A stretch of 64,000 nucleotides of DNA from Leptothrix cholodnii SP-6 (lineage in GTDB: Bacteria; Pseudomonadota; Gammaproteobacteria; Burkholderiales; Burkholderiaceae_C). Positions 25,387 through 34,226 of the stretch are shown here, piece by piece (within the stretch, counting starts at the first letter, position 1; the number at the start of each line of letters is the position of its first letter). The DNA is taken from the NCBI RefSeq assembly GCF_000019785.1, contig NC_010524.1, positions 1,736,001 to 1,800,000 of the forward strand, given 5' to 3'. The notes below the pieces were generated by a model, which ran no database searches, was not told the origin of the DNA, and saw nothing but the letters and a program-made list of their open reading frames with translations. The position numbers were made by a program, and so were the translations under genes.

Positions 25387-27612
25387 TCAGCTGCCGATGC
25401 GGCCGCCGTCGTTCTTGGTGATCACGATGGTGGCCGAGCGCGGGCGGGCGGTGGTGGCACCACCGGCGCCGTAGCCGGCGTTGGCCGGCCAGTGGCTGGT
25501 GTAGGCCGCGGTGTTGTCGGCCACCACGTCGGCCAGCGCCGTGCCTTCACCCGGGTGCTGGATGTTGACGAACAGCGTCTTGCCGTCCGGCGTCTCGCAG
25601 ATGCCGGTGATCTCGCAGTCCTTCGGGCCGACCAGGAAGCGCCGCAGCGTGTCGGCGGTGGGGGCCTTGCCGACGTGGGTGGTGACGCTGACGGCCGGCG
25701 TGCCGCCGTAGTTCAGCGTCTTGGTGCCGCCGTCGCCCACCGTGCCGGGGATGCCCGCCAGCATCATGCAGTTGGTGGCGTCGGTGTAGGCACCGTCGTC
25801 GGTCTGGATCCAGCAGATGCCGGTGTTGGGGCTGAACCAGAGGCCGTCCGGGCTGGAGAAGTCCTGGTCGCCGGTCAGGCTCGACAGGTTGACGAAACCG
25901 GCCGACGCGCCCGCTTCGGCGCCGAACAGGTAGATGTCCCAGGTGAAGCTGATCGCCGCCGCGTTGCCGGCGCCGTCCTTGATGCGCAGGATGTGGCCGT
26001 TGACGTTGCCCGACTGCACGGTGGCGGCGTTGCGCACGTCCGAGTAGACGCGCGGGTTGGCGGCGTCGACCGTGGCGAGCGTGCGGTTGCTGTTGTTGGT
26101 CAGCGTGAAGTAGACCTCGCCGCTGGTCGGGTGGGTGGCGCACCACTCGGGGCGGTCCATCTTGGTCGCGCCGACCGCATCGGCGGCCAGGCGGCAGTTG
26201 ATGCGCACGTCGGCGGCGTTGGCGAAATCGTAGGCGGCGGCGTCGATCGCGGTGTTGCCGAGCGCCAGCTCGATCCACGTGCCCGTGCCGTCGACGTTGA
26301 ACTGGGCGACGTAGAGCTTGCCGTCGTCGAGGTACTTGGCGCCCGTGGCCAGGCGGTCGGCGGCGTTGGCGTCGGCGGCCGACCAGACGGCCGTCGACAC
26401 GTACTTGTAGATGTACTCGTTGCGCGAGTCGTCGCCCATGTAGACGGCGAGCGGCTCGCCGACCACCAGCTTCGAGAAGGCCGCGCTCTCGTGCGCGAAG
26501 CGGCCCAGCGCGCTGCGCTTCTTGGCGCGGCTGGTGGCGTCGAACGGGTCGACTTCGACGATGTAGCCCATGCCGTTCATCTCGTTGCGGAAGTCGTCGC
26601 TGCCGTCGGTCGAGGCGCCGGTCTTGGCGATGTTGAAGCGGGCGTACTTGCTGTCGGCGCCGGCGGTTTCCCAGCCGTGGCGCGAGGCGGCACCTTCGGC
26701 GCGGCCGTAGCGGTTGAGTGCCAGCACGCTCTTGTCGCCGCGCGCGGCGTTGTCACCCGCCGGGCGGGTGTAGTACTGGAACCAGTTTTCCTCGCCGCTC
26801 AGGTAGGTGCCCCAGGGCGTGCGGCCCGAGCCGCAGTTGTTGAGCGTGCCGCGCGTCACCAGGCCGGTGGGCGCGTAGGGGGTCACCAGCAGCGCGTCGC
26901 CGCGGGCCGGGCCGGTGATGTCGACTTCGGTCAGCGCGGTGAAGCGGCGGTTGAAGCCCGATGCCTGCACGTAGCCCCAGTTCGCGCCGGTCTTCTTGAC
27001 CTCGACCACCGAGATGCCGTGGATCGCCACTTCCTTGTCGACTTCGGCGATCGGGCGGGGCAGGGTGGTGGTGCCGCCGGCCAGATGCAGGAAGTGCGAC
27101 GAGCGCGTCGTGTCGGTGGTGGCTTCGTGGTTCATCACGAGCAGGCCGCGGTCGCTGGCGGTGGCCGAGCGGGCGTTGTCGCTGCCCATCGCGAAGAAGT
27201 CCATGCCGTCGTGGTGATCGCCGGCGCGGTTTTCGTAGTTGCTGTCGTTGCCGAGGTTGCCGTAGGCGGCCAGGCCCGCGACCAGCGGGTCGCCCAGGGC
27301 GTAGATCACGCTGGCGGTGTAGCCGGCGGGCACGATCACGGCGTCGGCGCGGCTCTTGTCGATGGCGCCGAAGCCGAGCTTGGTGTTGAGGTTGTCCGAG
27401 GTCGGCGCCACCGGATCATCATCACCACCACCGCAGGCCGACAGCGCCAGGCTGCCGAACAGGGCGGTGGCGGCGGTGCCGACGCTGCCGCGCAGCAGGC
27501 CGCGGCGGCTCAGGCGGGCGTTCAGCACGCTGTCGAAGCTCGGGTTGTTCGAGGTATTGGAGTTCTCGTCGTCGAACGAACGCGACAGCGGCAGATCGGT
27601 GGGCTTGTTCAT
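25387..27612 (-). CDS. phoX: PhoX-family alkaline phosphatase, Tat-exported
   Basis: This 741-residue protein belongs to the PhoX (DUF839) family of calcium- and iron-dependent phosphatases that release phosphate from phosphomonoesters outside the cytoplasm. A twin-arginine motif (SRRGLLRG, Arg36-Arg37) precedes a hydrophobic stretch. That ends LSACGGG, which also looks like a lipobox (Cys60), so the mature protein may be a lipoprotein. Family landmarks include GDHHDGMDFF, MNHEATTD, GTYLSGEENW and RFAHESAAF. It lies beside the pst genes, and a PHO-box-like repeat sits about 50 bases upstream, consistent with induction by phosphate starvation. Confidence 0.92.
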   Translation of the reverse strand: MNKPTDLPLSRSFDDENSNTSNNPSFDSVLNARLSRRGLLRGSVGTAATALFGSLALSACGGGDDDPVAPTSDNLNTKLGFGAIDKSRADAVIVPAGYTASVIYALGDPLVAGLAAYGNLGNDSNYENRAGDHHDGMDFFAMGSDNARSATASDRGLLVMNHEATTDTTRSSHFLHLAGGTTTLPRPIAEVDKEVAIHGISVVEVKKTGANWGYVQASGFNRRFTALTEVDITGPARGDALLVTPYAPTGLVTRGTLNNCGSGRTPWGTYLSGEENWFQYYTRPAGDNAARGDKSVLALNRYGRAEGAASRHGWETAGADSKYARFNIAKTGASTDGSDDFRNEMNGMGYIVEVDPFDATSRAKKRSALGRFAHESAAFSKLVVGEPLAVYMGDDSRNEYIYKYVSTAVWSAADANAADRLATGAKYLDDGKLYVAQFNVDGTGTWIELALGNTAIDAAAYDFANAADVRINCRLAADAVGATKMDRPEWCATHPTSGEVYFTLTNNSNRTLATVDAANPRVYSDVRNAATVQSGNVNGHILRIKDGAGNAAAISFTWDIYLFGAEAGASAGFVNLSSLTGDQDFSSPDGLWFSPNTGICWIQTDDGAYTDATNCMMLAGIPGTVGDGGTKTLNYGGTPAVSVTTHVGKAPTADTLRRFLVGPKDCEITGICETPDGKTLFVNIQHPGEGTALADVVADNTAAYTSHWPANAGYGAGGATTARPRSATIVITKNDGGRIGS

Positions 27613-27663
27613 GCTCGGGGGTCCCGGTTGTTGAGAGAGAGAACACCAGCGTAGGCAGGCTCG

Positions 27664-27680
27664 ATGAAATCCCGGTGACC
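27664..27680 (-). promoter_or_regulatory. Candidate PHO box upstream of phoX
   Basis: Read on the minus strand, GGTCACCGGGATTTCAT contains two TCA cores spaced exactly 11 bases apart, the spacing expected for tandem PhoB-binding half sites. It lies about 52-68 bases before the phoX start. The match to the enteric consensus (CTGTCAT repeats) is partial. A lone CTGTCAT half site lies further upstream at 27708-27714. Confidence 0.4.
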
Positions 27681-27768
27681 GGACGGTGTCGGGCGCGCAT
27701 CGCCTGCATGACAGCGCAAGCGCCGCATCGCCGTCCGCGGGTGCGCCGGGCCGCGGCGCGGCGGTGCG

Positions 27769-27787
27769 CTTGTCAAAACGCTGTCAC
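27769..27787 (+). promoter_or_regulatory. Candidate PHO box upstream of the OmpR-type regulator
   Basis: Two TGTCA cores at 27771-27775 and 27782-27786 are in direct repeat with an 11-base period, with A-rich sequence between them (CTTGTCAAAACGCTGTCAC). This is close to the PhoB consensus. It lies about 110 bases before the ATG of the downstream response regulator. Confidence 0.55.
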
Positions 27788-27895
27788 ACGACGCGGCCAA
27801 GATCAGGCGCATCGAACCCCTGTCGCCGCGATCGAGCCCGTCTTGCGGGCCTTGCGCGTCTGCCCCGTCCGGCCCCGTGCACCGTGGAAGCCCTC

Positions 27896-28687
27896 ATGCA
27901 AGAACCCTATTCGCTCCCGTCTCGGGCCCCTCACCGGACCCTGCTGCTGGTGATCGAGGAGCCCGCCATCCGCGAACTGCTGGCGTCGAGCTTTCGGCAT
28001 GCCGGGTTTTTTCCGGTGCTGGCGGCGTCGGCCGCAGACGGGCATCGTCTGGCGGGCGAGGTGCGTCCGGACGTCGTCCTGATCGACCTGGACACGCCCG
28101 CCACCGCCACGTTCTCGATCGATCAGTTGCAGGCCGGCAGAAGCCAGCCGGCGCCGCTGCTGTCGGTGCTGCTGACGGCGCGGCCGCAGGCCTGCGGTGC
28201 GCAGGGCGAGCTGTGCGGCGGGTCGTCGGGCGCGCTGTGCATCGCCAAGCCGTATTCGCCGCGTGAGCTGGTCGCCCGCGTGCTGCGCGAGCTGAGCACG
28301 CTCAACGGACGTGTCCAGGGGCGACCGAGCGTTCGTCGGCTGCTGCGCGCCGGCCCGCTCGAGATCGATCCGGATCAGCGCCGCGTCACGCTGCGTCACG
28401 CCGGCGGCCTGGTCGAACTGGATCTGGCGCCGACCGAGATCAAGCTGCTCGGCTGCCTGATGGCACACCCGGACCGCGTGCTCAGCCGCGATCAGCTGCT
28501 GGCGCTGGTGTGGGGCGAAGACGGCACCACCGACCCGCGCACGGTCGACCAGAACATCCGCCGGCTGCGCCGCTGTTTCGAGGCGGCGGGGGCCGGCGAA
28601 CTGATCCGCACCGTGCGCGGGCTGGGCTACCGCCTGACCATCGCCGCCACTCCGGCCGCCACCCCGGGCGCCACTGCGCCGCGCTGA
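27896..28687 (+). CDS. OmpR/PhoB-type response regulator with divergent receiver
   Basis: This 263-residue regulator has a receiver domain (about 14-125) and a C-terminal winged-helix DNA-binding domain (LAPTEIKLLGCLMAHPDRVL, then TVDQNIRRLRRCF and TVRGLGYRL). The acidic pair (Glu21, Glu22), the phosphoacceptor Asp64 (VLIDLD), a Thr in LLTARP and the Lys in IAKPY are kept. The alpha4-beta5 region, where typical members read GADDY, is replaced by a Cys/Gly/Ser-rich stretch, so dimerisation or phosphorylation control may differ. It precedes pstS in the same direction and is a second PhoB-like protein in the locus. No kinase gene adjoins it. The ATG at 27896 is preferred over open upstream frame because the receiver starts shortly after. 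Confidence 0.85.
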   Translation: MQEPYSLPSRAPHRTLLLVIEEPAIRELLASSFRHAGFFPVLAASAADGHRLAGEVRPDVVLIDLDTPATATFSIDQLQAGRSQPAPLLSVLLTARPQACGAQGELCGGSSGALCIAKPYSPRELVARVLRELSTLNGRVQGRPSVRRLLRAGPLEIDPDQRRVTLRHAGGLVELDLAPTEIKLLGCLMAHPDRVLSRDQLLALVWGEDGTTDPRTVDQNIRRLRRCFEAAGAGELIRTVRGLGYRLTIAATPAATPGATAPR

Positions 28688-28792
28688 TCGGCCAGGTTCT
28701 GCACGCGCCGGATGACACCGTCGTGAATCCGGATCGCCTGCGCGCACCTGAAAACCGTTGGCGCAGCAGGCGATCGACGATGTCACGGTCGG

Positions 28793-28811
28793 TTGTCACA
28801 AAAGTTTCACA
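28793..28811 (+). promoter_or_regulatory. Candidate PHO box upstream of pstS
   Basis: The sequence TTGTCACAAAAGTTTCACA has two half sites (TTGTCAC and GTTTCAC) with TCA cores 11 bases apart. It lies about 50 bases before the pstS ATG, the usual position for activation by PhoB. A further TGTCAC lies 13 bases upstream at 28781. Confidence 0.65.
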
Positions 28812-28861
28812 GGCGATCCCTACATTGCCGTCATTCCTACCGTGAACCGAAGGACACATCC

Positions 28862-29866
28862 ATGAAGACTGTTCTGACTCTCGCCTCTGCCGCGACCGCT
28901 TTGACCCTCCTGGCCCTGCCGCACGCTGCCAGCGCTCAGGCGCAGGTCGTCAAGATCGACGGTTCGTCGACGGTGTTCCCGATCACCGAAGGCGTGGCCG
29001 AGGACTTCCAGAAGTCGAAGAAGGGTGCCGTCAAGGTGACGGTCGGCATCTCCGGTACGGGCGGCGGCTTCAAGAAGTTCTGCCGCGACGAGATCGACAT
29101 CTCGGGTGCCTCGCGTCCGATCCTGAAGAAGGAAATGGCCGACTGCAAGGCCGCGGGCGTCGAGTACTTCGAGCTGCCGGTGGCGTTCGATGCGCTGACC
29201 GTGGTGATGAACCCGAAGAACGCGTTCCTCAAGCAGATCACCGTCGCCGAGCTGAAGGCGATCTGGGAGCCGGCTGCGCAGGGCAAGATCATGAAGTGGA
29301 ATCAGGTCAACCCGGCCTGGCCTGACGCGCCGATCAAGCTGTTCGGCGCCGGTGCCGATTCGGGTACCTTCGACTACTTCACCGAAGCCATCAACGGCAA
29401 GTCCAAGGCCAGCCGCGGCGACTTCACCGCCTCCGAAGACGACAACGTGCTGGTGCAGGGCGTCTCGCAGGACGTCAACGCGATCGGCTACTTCGGCTTC
29501 GCCTACTACGCCGAGAACATGGCCCGCCTGAAGGCCGTGCCGATCGTCGAGAAGGCCGGCAAGCCGGCCGTGTTGCCGAGCATGGAAACCGTGCTGGCCG
29601 GCACCTACCAGCCGCTGGCCCGCCCGATCTTCATCTACGTGAACGCCAAGTCGATGGCCAAGCCCGAAGTCAAGGAGTTCATCGACTTCTACATGAAGGA
29701 AGGCCCGAAGATCGCCAAGGAAGTGAAGTACGTGCCGCTGCCGGCCAAGGCCTACACCACCAACCTCGAGCACCTGGCCAAGGGCAAGAAGGGCACCGTG
29801 TTCGGCGGCGAGTCGGAAGTGGGCGTGACGATCGACGCCCTGCTGGCCCGCGAAGCCAAGCTCTGA
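28862..29866 (+). CDS. pstS: Phosphate ABC transporter, periplasmic phosphate-binding protein
   Basis: PstS binds inorganic phosphate in the periplasm and delivers it to PstCA. The 334-residue protein has a signal peptide ending ASAQA. Its phosphate-contact motifs are recognisable: IDGSSTVFP near residue 35, SGTGGGFKKFC, DISGASRPI, and GADSGTFDYF. The ATG at 28862 gives the signal peptide at once; upstream frame is rejected. It is the first gene of the pst operon, preceded by a strong PHO-box candidate and followed by a hairpin that probably reduces read-through into pstC. Confidence 0.96.
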   Translation: MKTVLTLASAATALTLLALPHAASAQAQVVKIDGSSTVFPITEGVAEDFQKSKKGAVKVTVGISGTGGGFKKFCRDEIDISGASRPILKKEMADCKAAGVEYFELPVAFDALTVVMNPKNAFLKQITVAELKAIWEPAAQGKIMKWNQVNPAWPDAPIKLFGAGADSGTFDYFTEAINGKSKASRGDFTASEDDNVLVQGVSQDVNAIGYFGFAYYAENMARLKAVPIVEKAGKPAVLPSMETVLAGTYQPLARPIFIYVNAKSMAKPEVKEFIDFYMKEGPKIAKEVKYVPLPAKAYTTNLEHLAKGKKGTVFGGESEVGVTIDALLAREAKL

Positions 29867-29891
29867 TTCCCCTCATCTGAAATGTCCCCGT

Positions 29892-29925
29892 CAGGCGGCC
29901 CGGTTCATCCGGGCTGCCTGTTTTC
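29892..29925 (+). terminator. Intercistronic hairpin between pstS and pstC
   Basis: A 12-base-pair stem with one G-U pair (CAGGCGGCCCGG with CCGGGCTGCCTG, loop TTCAT) is followed directly by TTTT. It lies 25 bases after the pstS stop and 30 bases before the pstC start. It is likely a partial terminator or mRNA-stabilising structure that lets the binding protein be made in excess over the permease. Confidence 0.7.
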
Positions 29926-29956
29926 ACGATAACCACCCAGTGCAGGCGACCAAGGC

Positions 29957-30925
29957 ATGGCTATCACATCAACCGCATCGGGAGCCCCATTGAGCGCGAT
30001 ACCGATCACTGGCGCGGCCAAGCTGGCCGAATACGCGCAGGCCAAGGCGGCACGCAAGCGCCGCGAATTCATCATCGAGGCCGTGCTGCTGCTGGCAGCC
30101 TGCGTCTCGGTGTTCACCACCGTGGGCATCGTCTATGTGCTCGTCTCCGAATCCCTGACGTTCTTCGCGGCCGTGCCGCTGTGGAACTTCCTGACCGACA
30201 CGCAGTGGACGCCGCTGTTCTCGGACGCCCATTTCGGCATCATGGTGCTGATGTCGGGCACGCTCACCAGCTCGCTGGTGGCGTTGTGCATCGCGATCCC
30301 GCTGGGCACGATCATCGCGATCTACCTGTCCGAATTCGCCGGTCACAAGACCCGCGAGATCCTCAAGCCGATCCTCGAGCTTCTGTCGGGCGTGCCGACC
30401 ATCATCTACGGCTACTTCGCGCTGCTGTTCGTGACGCCGCTGCTGCAGATGGTCTTCCCCACGCTGCCCGGCTTCAACGTGCTGTCGGCCGGCATCGTGA
30501 TGGGCATCATGATCATCCCCTACGTGTCGTCGCTGTCCGAGGACGCGATGCGCGCGGTGCCGATGAGCCTGCGCGAAGGCTCCTACGCGATGGGCGCCAC
30601 GCGTTTCCAGACCGCCACCAACGTGGTGGTGCCGGCGGCGATGTCGGGCATCGCCTCGGCCTACATCCTGGGCATCTCGCGCGCGGTCGGCGAGACCATG
30701 ATCCTGGCGGTGGCCGCGGGCATGCAGCCCAACCTGACGTTCAACCCCTTCGAGCCGGCTGCAACGATCACCTCGTTCATCGTGCAGGTGGCGCTCGGTG
30801 ACCTGCCGCACGGCAGCGTGGGCTACCAGACGATCTTTGCCGCCGGCCTGTCGCTGATGCTGCTGACGCTGTTCTTCAACCTGGTCGGGCACTACCTGCG
30901 CCGCCGCTTCCGCGAGGTCTACTGA
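29957..30925 (+). CDS. pstC: Phosphate ABC transporter permease
   Basis: PstC is one of two membrane subunits of the high-affinity phosphate importer. The 322-residue protein has a soluble N-terminus of about 40 residues, a first helix near 45-65 and several further helices. The binding-protein-dependent transport signature is present (EGSYAMGATRFQTATNVVVP, the EAA-type loop that contacts PstB). Conserved GVPTIIYGYFAL is typical of PstC. It is two bases from pstA and in one operon with it. Confidence 0.95.
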   Translation: MAITSTASGAPLSAIPITGAAKLAEYAQAKAARKRREFIIEAVLLLAACVSVFTTVGIVYVLVSESLTFFAAVPLWNFLTDTQWTPLFSDAHFGIMVLMSGTLTSSLVALCIAIPLGTIIAIYLSEFAGHKTREILKPILELLSGVPTIIYGYFALLFVTPLLQMVFPTLPGFNVLSAGIVMGIMIIPYVSSLSEDAMRAVPMSLREGSYAMGATRFQTATNVVVPAAMSGIASAYILGISRAVGETMILAVAAGMQPNLTFNPFEPAATITSFIVQVALGDLPHGSVGYQTIFAAGLSLMLLTLFFNLVGHYLRRRFREVY

Positions 30926-30927
30926 TC

Positions 30928-31848
30928 ATGCGCGCCAACAACACCCCCGAGGGCTTGCGGGCCCTGATCCGCCGGCACAAGCGCTGGGACGTCATCTTCG
31001 GCATCCTGGGCCTGCTGTCGCTGTCGGTCGGCATCCTGACGCTGGCTGCTCTGTTCATCGACATGGCCGTCACCGGCGTGCCGCGCCTGACGGGCGACTT
31101 CTTCACCTCGTTCCCGTCGCGTCGCGCCGGTCAGGCCGGCATCCTGTCGGCCTGGGTCGGCTCGATCCTGGTGATGGGCGTGACCGCCCTGGTGGCGGTG
31201 CCGGTCGGCATTGCCGGCGCGGTGTACCTCGAGGAATACGCCCGCAAGAACTGGTTCACCGACGTCATCGAGATCAACATCACCAACCTCGCCGGCGTGC
31301 CGTCGATCATCTACGGCCTGCTGGCGCTGGGCCTGTTCGTCTACACCTTCGGGCTGGGCCAGAGCATCCTGACCGCCGGCCTGACGCTGGCGCTGCTGAT
31401 CCTGCCGATCGTCATCACCACCACGCGCGAGGCGCTGCGCTCGATCCCGCAGCATGTGCGCGAAGGCGCCTATGCCTGCGGCGCGTCGCAGTACCAGGTG
31501 GTCAGCCAGCACCTGCTGCCCTACAGCACGCCGGGCATCCTGACGGGCGTGATCATCGGCCTGTCGCGCGCCATCGGCGAGACCGCGCCGATCATCACGA
31601 TCGGGGCGCTGACCTTCATCGCCTTCCTGCCGCCGGTGCCGTTCACCGAAGGCGTCGGCGCGTTCGACTGGCTGTTCTCGCCGTTCACGGTGATGCCGAT
31701 CCAGATCTTCAACTGGACCTCGCGCCCCGATCCGGCCTTCCACCAGAACGCCGCCGCTGCGAGCTTCGTGCTCGTCTTCATGACGCTGGGCATGAACGCG
31801 CTGGCGATCTGGCTGCGCTACCGCCTGCGCAAGAACATCAAGTGGTGA
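30928..31848 (+). CDS. pstA: Phosphate ABC transporter permease
   Basis: PstA is the second membrane subunit of the phosphate importer. The 306-residue protein has about six predicted helices and the coupling-loop sequence [21 protein letters not shown]. Conserved elements include [25 protein letters not shown] (split here as two motifs: [10 protein letters not shown] and [15 protein letters not shown]) and [12 protein letters not shown]. It begins two bases after pstC, consistent with coupled translation, and is followed by pstB 61 bases downstream. Confidence 0.95.
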   Translation: MRANNTPEGLRALIRRHKRWDVIFGILGLLSLSVGILTLAALFIDMAVTGVPRLTGDFFTSFPSRRAGQAGILSAWVGSILVMGVTALVAVPVGIAGAVYLEEYARKNWFTDVIEINITNLAGVPSIIYGLLALGLFVYTFGLGQSILTAGLTLALLILPIVITTTREALRSIPQHVREGAYACGASQYQVVSQHLLPYSTPGILTGVIIGLSRAIGETAPIITIGALTFIAFLPPVPFTEGVGAFDWLFSPFTVMPIQIFNWTSRPDPAFHQNAAAASFVLVFMTLGMNALAIWLRYRLRKNIKW

Positions 31849-31909
31849 GTTGCCTGGCGCGCCGAGCGCGCCTGACGCGTCCTTCCAGAACCTACCGAAC
31901 GAGCACCCC

Positions 31910-32704
31910 ATGACCTCGACCATCACCCTGCCCGAGAACGCGCCGACCCTGAAGGCGGAGTCGAAGAACCTCAACTTCTTCTACGGCGACTTCAAGGCGC
32001 TCAAGGGCATCTCGATGCCCATCTACGAGAACAAGGTCACCGCGCTGATCGGCCCCAGCGGCTGCGGCAAGTCGACCTATCTGCGCTGCTTCAACCGCAT
32101 GCACGACCTCTATTCGGGCACGCGCTACGACGGCAGCATCGTGCTGCACCCCGACGAGGTCGACGTGCTGCACAAGAGCGTCGACCCGATCGAGGTGCGC
32201 ATGCGCATCTCGATGGTGTTCCAGAAGCCCAACCCGTTCCCGAAGTCGATCTACGAGAACGTCGCCTACGGCCTGCGCGTGCGTGGCGAGAAGTCGCGCT
32301 CCTACATCGACGACAAGGTCGAGGCGGCGCTCAAGGGCGGGGCCCTGTGGGGCGAGGTGAAGGACCGCCTGAACGAGGTGGCGGTCAACCTGTCGGGCGG
32401 CCAGCAGCAGCGCCTGTGCATCGCCCGCGCACTGGCGACCGACCCCGAGATCATCCTGTTCGACGAGCCGACCTCGGCGCTCGACCCGATGGCCACCGGC
32501 AGCATCGAGGAGCTGATCGGCGAGATCAAGAACAAGGTGACGATCCTGATCGTCACGCACAACATGCAGCAGGCGGCACGCGTGTCCGACTACACGGCCT
32601 ACATGTATGTCGGCGACCTGGTCGAATACGGCGAAACGAAGGACATCTTCATGAAGCCCAAGCGCAAGGAAACCGAGGACTACATCACCGGCCGCTTCGG
32701 CTGA
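31910..32704 (+). CDS. pstB: Phosphate ABC transporter ATP-binding protein
   Basis: PstB hydrolyses ATP to drive phosphate uptake. The 264-residue protein has Walker A (GPSGCGKST), a Q-loop ([17 protein letters not shown]), the ABC signature [15 protein letters not shown], Walker B ([12 protein letters not shown]) and the switch His (VTHNMQQA). The frame is open from 31850, but the ATG at 31910 is about the usual distance from the first strand. Besides transport, the Pst complex signals phosphate status through PhoU, which is the next gene. Confidence 0.97.
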   Translation: MTSTITLPENAPTLKAESKNLNFFYGDFKALKGISMPIYENKVTALIGPSGCGKSTYLRCFNRMHDLYSGTRYDGSIVLHPDEVDVLHKSVDPIEVRMRISMVFQKPNPFPKSIYENVAYGLRVRGEKSRSYIDDKVEAALKGGALWGEVKDRLNEVAVNLSGGQQQRLCIARALATDPEIILFDEPTSALDPMATGSIEELIGEIKNKVTILIVTHNMQQAARVSDYTAYMYVGDLVEYGETKDIFMKPKRKETEDYITGRFG

Positions 32705-32747
32705 AGCTGCGCCGCCAGCCCTGATCGACAAATCGAAGGAAACAAGC

Positions 32748-33455
32748 ATGTCCGACAAGCATCTGTCGTCCCAGTTCGACTCCGAACTGAGCGCCATCTC
32801 CACCCGCGTGCTCGAGATGGGCGGCCTGGTCGAAGCGCAGGTGGCGCAGGCGGTCTACGCGCTGATCCATTTCAGCGCCGAGACGGCCGGCCAGGTCATC
32901 ACGCAGGAGAACCGCGTCAACCAGATGGAGATGGAGATCGATCGCGACCTGTCGAACATCATCGCGCGGCGCCAGCCGACCGCGCGCGACCTGCGCCTGC
33001 TGATCGCGATCTCCAAGACCATCGGCAACCTCGAGCGCGTGGGCGACGAGGCGGCGCGCATCGCCCGCACGGTCGAGCGGCTGATGAACTCGGGCCTGTC
33101 CAACCACCTGCGCCTGCCGATGAGCGACCTGCAGTTCGAGGCCGGCCTGGCCACCAACCTGCTGCGCCAGGCGCTCGACGCCTTCGCGCGGCTCGACGCG
33201 GTGCAGGCACTCGAGGTCATCAAGGGCGACAACCAGATCGACGCCGAATTCGACGGCCTGATGCGCAAGCTGGTGACCTACATGATGGAAGATCCGCGCA
33301 CGATCTCGGCCAGCATCGACCTGGTGTTCGTGGCCAAGGCCATCGAGCGGGTGGGTGACCACGCCAAGAACCTGGCCGAGCAGGTGATCTACATCGTCAA
33401 GGGCGCGGATGTGCGCCACACCTCGGTCGAGGGTGTGCAGTCGGTGGTCAGCTGA
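32748..33455 (+). CDS. phoU: Phosphate transport system regulator PhoU
   Basis: PhoU is a metal-binding helical protein that links Pst transport to the PhoR kinase and keeps the Pho response off when phosphate is plentiful. The 235-residue protein has the two tandem three-helix repeats expected, with motifs DRDLSNIIARRQP and RVGDEAARIAR in the first and KAIERVGDHAKNLAEQVIY in the second. It lies between pstB and phoB in the usual order. Confidence 0.96.
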   Translation: MSDKHLSSQFDSELSAISTRVLEMGGLVEAQVAQAVYALIHFSAETAGQVITQENRVNQMEMEIDRDLSNIIARRQPTARDLRLLIAISKTIGNLERVGDEAARIARTVERLMNSGLSNHLRLPMSDLQFEAGLATNLLRQALDAFARLDAVQALEVIKGDNQIDAEFDGLMRKLVTYMMEDPRTISASIDLVFVAKAIERVGDHAKNLAEQVIYIVKGADVRHTSVEGVQSVVS

Positions 33456-33488
33456 CGGCCGCCGGCACGGACAACAGGAGCGAACAGC

Positions 33489-34226
33489 ATGGGACGCATT
33501 CTGGTGGTCGAGGACGAGCCGGCGATCGCCGAGCTGATCTCGATGAACCTGCGCCACGCGGGTTATGACCCGCACACCGTCGGCAGCGCCGGCGAGGCTC
33601 ACGAGGCGGTGCGCGATGCCCTGCCGGACCTCGTGATCCTCGACTGGATGCTGCCGGGCGAGTCGGGCGTGTCGCTGGCGCGGCGCTGGCGTGCCGACGC
33701 GCGCACCCGCGAGCTGTCGATCATCATGCTGACCGCGCGCAGCAGCGAACAGGACATGGTGCAGGGGCTCGACGCCGGCGCCGACGACTACCTGTCCAAG
33801 CCCTTCTCGACCGCCGAACTGCTGGCGCGCATCCGCGCGGTGCTGCGTCGCAAGCTGCCGGAGGCGCTGGAGGCGGCGGTGGAGGTGGGCCCGCTCCGGC
33901 TCGACCCGGCTGCGCACCGGGTCTTCCATCAGCATGACGAGGTCACGCTGGGGCCGACCGAGTTCCGGCTGCTGCGTTTCCTGATGACCTATCCCGAGCG
34001 TGTGCACAGTCGCGGCCAGCTGCTGGACCGGGTCTGGGGCGACCATGTCTTCATCGAGGAGCGCACGGTCGACGTGCACATCAAGCGCCTGCGCGGCGTG
34101 CTGGCACCGTACGGTTGCGCCGAGCTGATCGAGACGGTGCGTGGCGCCGGCTACCGCTTGGCACGCAAGCTGCCGACGGCCGTGCCGGGCGGCGGGCCCG
34201 CGGGGGCGGACGTGCCGATGCGCTGA
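33489..34226 (+). CDS. phoB: Phosphate regulon response regulator PhoB
   Basis: This 245-residue regulator has a full receiver domain: VVEDE near residue 6-10, Asp52 in ILDWMLPG, Thr in MLTARSSE, GADDYLSKPF with the conserved Lys. The winged-helix domain has LGPTEFRLLRFLMTYPERV and VDVHIKRLRGVL. It is closest to PhoB in pattern and position, directly after phoU. In most relatives phoR follows; here it does not, and the next genes are a small lipoprotein and a nitroreductase. The phosphodonor kinase must therefore be elsewhere or missing. Confidence 0.94.
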   Translation: MGRILVVEDEPAIAELISMNLRHAGYDPHTVGSAGEAHEAVRDALPDLVILDWMLPGESGVSLARRWRADARTRELSIIMLTARSSEQDMVQGLDAGADDYLSKPFSTAELLARIRAVLRRKLPEALEAAVEVGPLRLDPAAHRVFHQHDEVTLGPTEFRLLRFLMTYPERVHSRGQLLDRVWGDHVFIEERTVDVHIKRLRGVLAPYGCAELIETVRGAGYRLARKLPTAVPGGGPAGADVPMR

